Below are positions 5,626 to 6,381 of a stretch of DNA of 6,381 bases, one piece after another. The notes below the pieces were generated by a model. It was given only the letters and a program-made list of their open reading frames with translations. It did not search any database and was not told where the DNA came from. How positions within the stretch are numbered: position 1 is the stretch's first letter; the number at the start of each line of letters is the position of its first letter. The DNA comes from Legionella sp. (GTDB taxonomy: Bacteria > Pseudomonadota > Gammaproteobacteria > Legionellales > Legionellaceae), in the NCBI GenBank assembly GCA_004297865.1, contig SCSO01000038.1:1-6381 (forward strand). Reading direction: 5' to 3'. A program made the position numbers and the translations under genes.

Positions 5626-6381
5626 ATGATGACTGCCACAAAAGAAATTAGCAAGGCTTTTAATCAACAAGCTCATACTTACGAGCTGGCTGCTAAAGCC
5701 CAGCAAGAAATTGGTGAGCGTTTGTTTGAACGTTTGCATTATTTAAAAATAAAGCCATCCCGAATATTAGATTTGGGTTGTGGACCTGGGGGTTTTTCTA
5801 GGGAATTAGCTAAGTTGTTTCCTAAAGCGCAGGTTGTGGGTTTGGATTTAGCGCATGCGATGTTGTTAGAAGCCAAAAAAAAGCAGGGTTGGCGGCGCAA
5901 ATGGTCCTTAGTCACAGCTGACATGTTGCACATGCCTTTTCCTTCCGGAGTGTTCGATTTAGTATTTGCAAACCAAGTTATTCATTGGGCTAATCCATTA
6001 AACCCAGTGTTCCGTGAGTTAAATCGAGTAATGAATGTTAACGGTTGTTTAATGTTTACTACTTTAGGTCCGGATACTTTTAAGGAATTAAAAAAGGCTT
6101 GGGCTGGAGTAAATGACTTTTCTCATGTGAATGAATTTGCAGACATGCACGACATTGGCGATCTGTTAATGTCTGAGCATTTTTTAGAACCAGTGGTGGA
6201 TATGGAAACGCTTTCTTTGCATTATGAGAGCCTGCCGCAATTGGTTAAATCTCTGCAAGCTCAGGGGGTGAGAAATACGAACCCTCAACGAAATGCGGGA
6301 TTAACGGGTAAAGCGGCTTGGCTGCAATTTACTGAGAATTATTCTAAGTTGGTCACGGAGCAGGGTAAGTATCCATTAACT
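5626..6381 (+). CDS. bioC: Malonyl-[acyl-carrier protein] O-methyltransferase BioC (C-terminus cut off)
   Basis: The frame is open for 252 codons from ATG ATG at 5626 to the window edge. BioC uses SAM to methylate the free carboxyl of malonyl-ACP, disguising it so that fatty acid synthesis can build the pimeloyl chain of biotin. The SAM motif DLGCGPGG is at 49-56, and VVGLDLAHAML (70-80) is motif II. FDLVFANQVIHWANP (110-124) and FTTLGPDTFKEL (144-155) are BioC-type blocks. The last residues, QGKYPLT, match the near-terminal QGRYPLT of E. coli BioC, so probably only some 10-40 residues are missing. The start is either of two adjacent ATGs. No clear Shine-Dalgarno precedes them, and an in-frame TAA at 5608-5610 limits upstream extension. 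Other bio genes may follow, but that is outside the view. Confidence 0.92.
   Translation, partial: MMTATKEISKAFNQQAHTYELAAKAQQEIGERLFERLHYLKIKPSRILDLGCGPGGFSRELAKLFPKAQVVGLDLAHAMLLEAKKKQGWRRKWSLVTADMLHMPFPSGVFDLVFANQVIHWANPLNPVFRELNRVMNVNGCLMFTTLGPDTFKELKKAWAGVNDFSHVNEFADMHDIGDLLMSEHFLEPVVDMETLSLHYESLPQLVKSLQAQGVRNTNPQRNAGLTGKAAWLQFTENYSKLVTEQGKYPLT

Noticed and set aside
5596..5739. 48-residue N-terminal extension of ComF from an ATG at 5739
   Set aside because: The extension runs antisense through the start of bioC and carries no ComF features; the family sequence begins shortly after the ATG at 5595.
5739..5933. 64-codon minus-strand open frame
   Set aside because: It is antisense to the SAM-binding region of bioC and has no independent support.

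Overview
The window looks like chromosomal DNA from a gammaproteobacterium of fairly low G+C. An affinity to Legionellales (Legionella/Coxiella relatives) is inferred from the protein style and gene mix, and is not proven by any single marker. There are no rRNA or tRNA genes, insertion sequences, CRISPR arrays or prophage genes. The DNA is almost entirely coding, and the only sizeable gap is about 173 bp at 3381-3553.

Left part, minus strand (3380 down to 1): a compact four-gene run, hemA - prfA - prmC - dksA. HemA makes glutamate-1-semialdehyde from Glu-tRNA for haem synthesis. PrfA is release factor 1, and PrmC methylates the glutamine of its GGQ motif. DksA, only its first 68 codons in the window, is the RNA polymerase cofactor of the stringent response. 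hemA/prfA overlap by 17 nt, prfA/prmC by 8 nt, and prmC and dksA are 1 nt apart, so the run is probably one transcript with translational coupling. The dksA fragment and its start are easy to miss because it runs off the window edge.

Middle: a divergent intergenic region (3381-3553) with a 20-bp near-perfect palindrome, plausible promoter elements and a CsrA-like ACAAGGAT motif. It leads rightward into a two-gene plus-strand unit. The first gene is an unrecognised 91-residue acidic protein (3554-3829). The second is a 356-residue M50 site-2 (RseP-like) intramembrane protease with one PDZ domain (3839-4909).

Right part: the protease gene converges on a minus-strand comF-family gene (4900-5595), their stop codons interlocking in a 10-bp palindrome. 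comF is divergent from bioC (5626 to the window end), the malonyl-ACP methyltransferase that starts pimelate synthesis for biotin. bioC lacks only its extreme C-terminus. A comF-family gene beside a biotin gene recalls the E. coli gntX/bioH neighbourhood.

Most genes belong to well-known families. The least explained parts are the 91-residue protein, its pairing with a short M50 protease, and the control region upstream of it.
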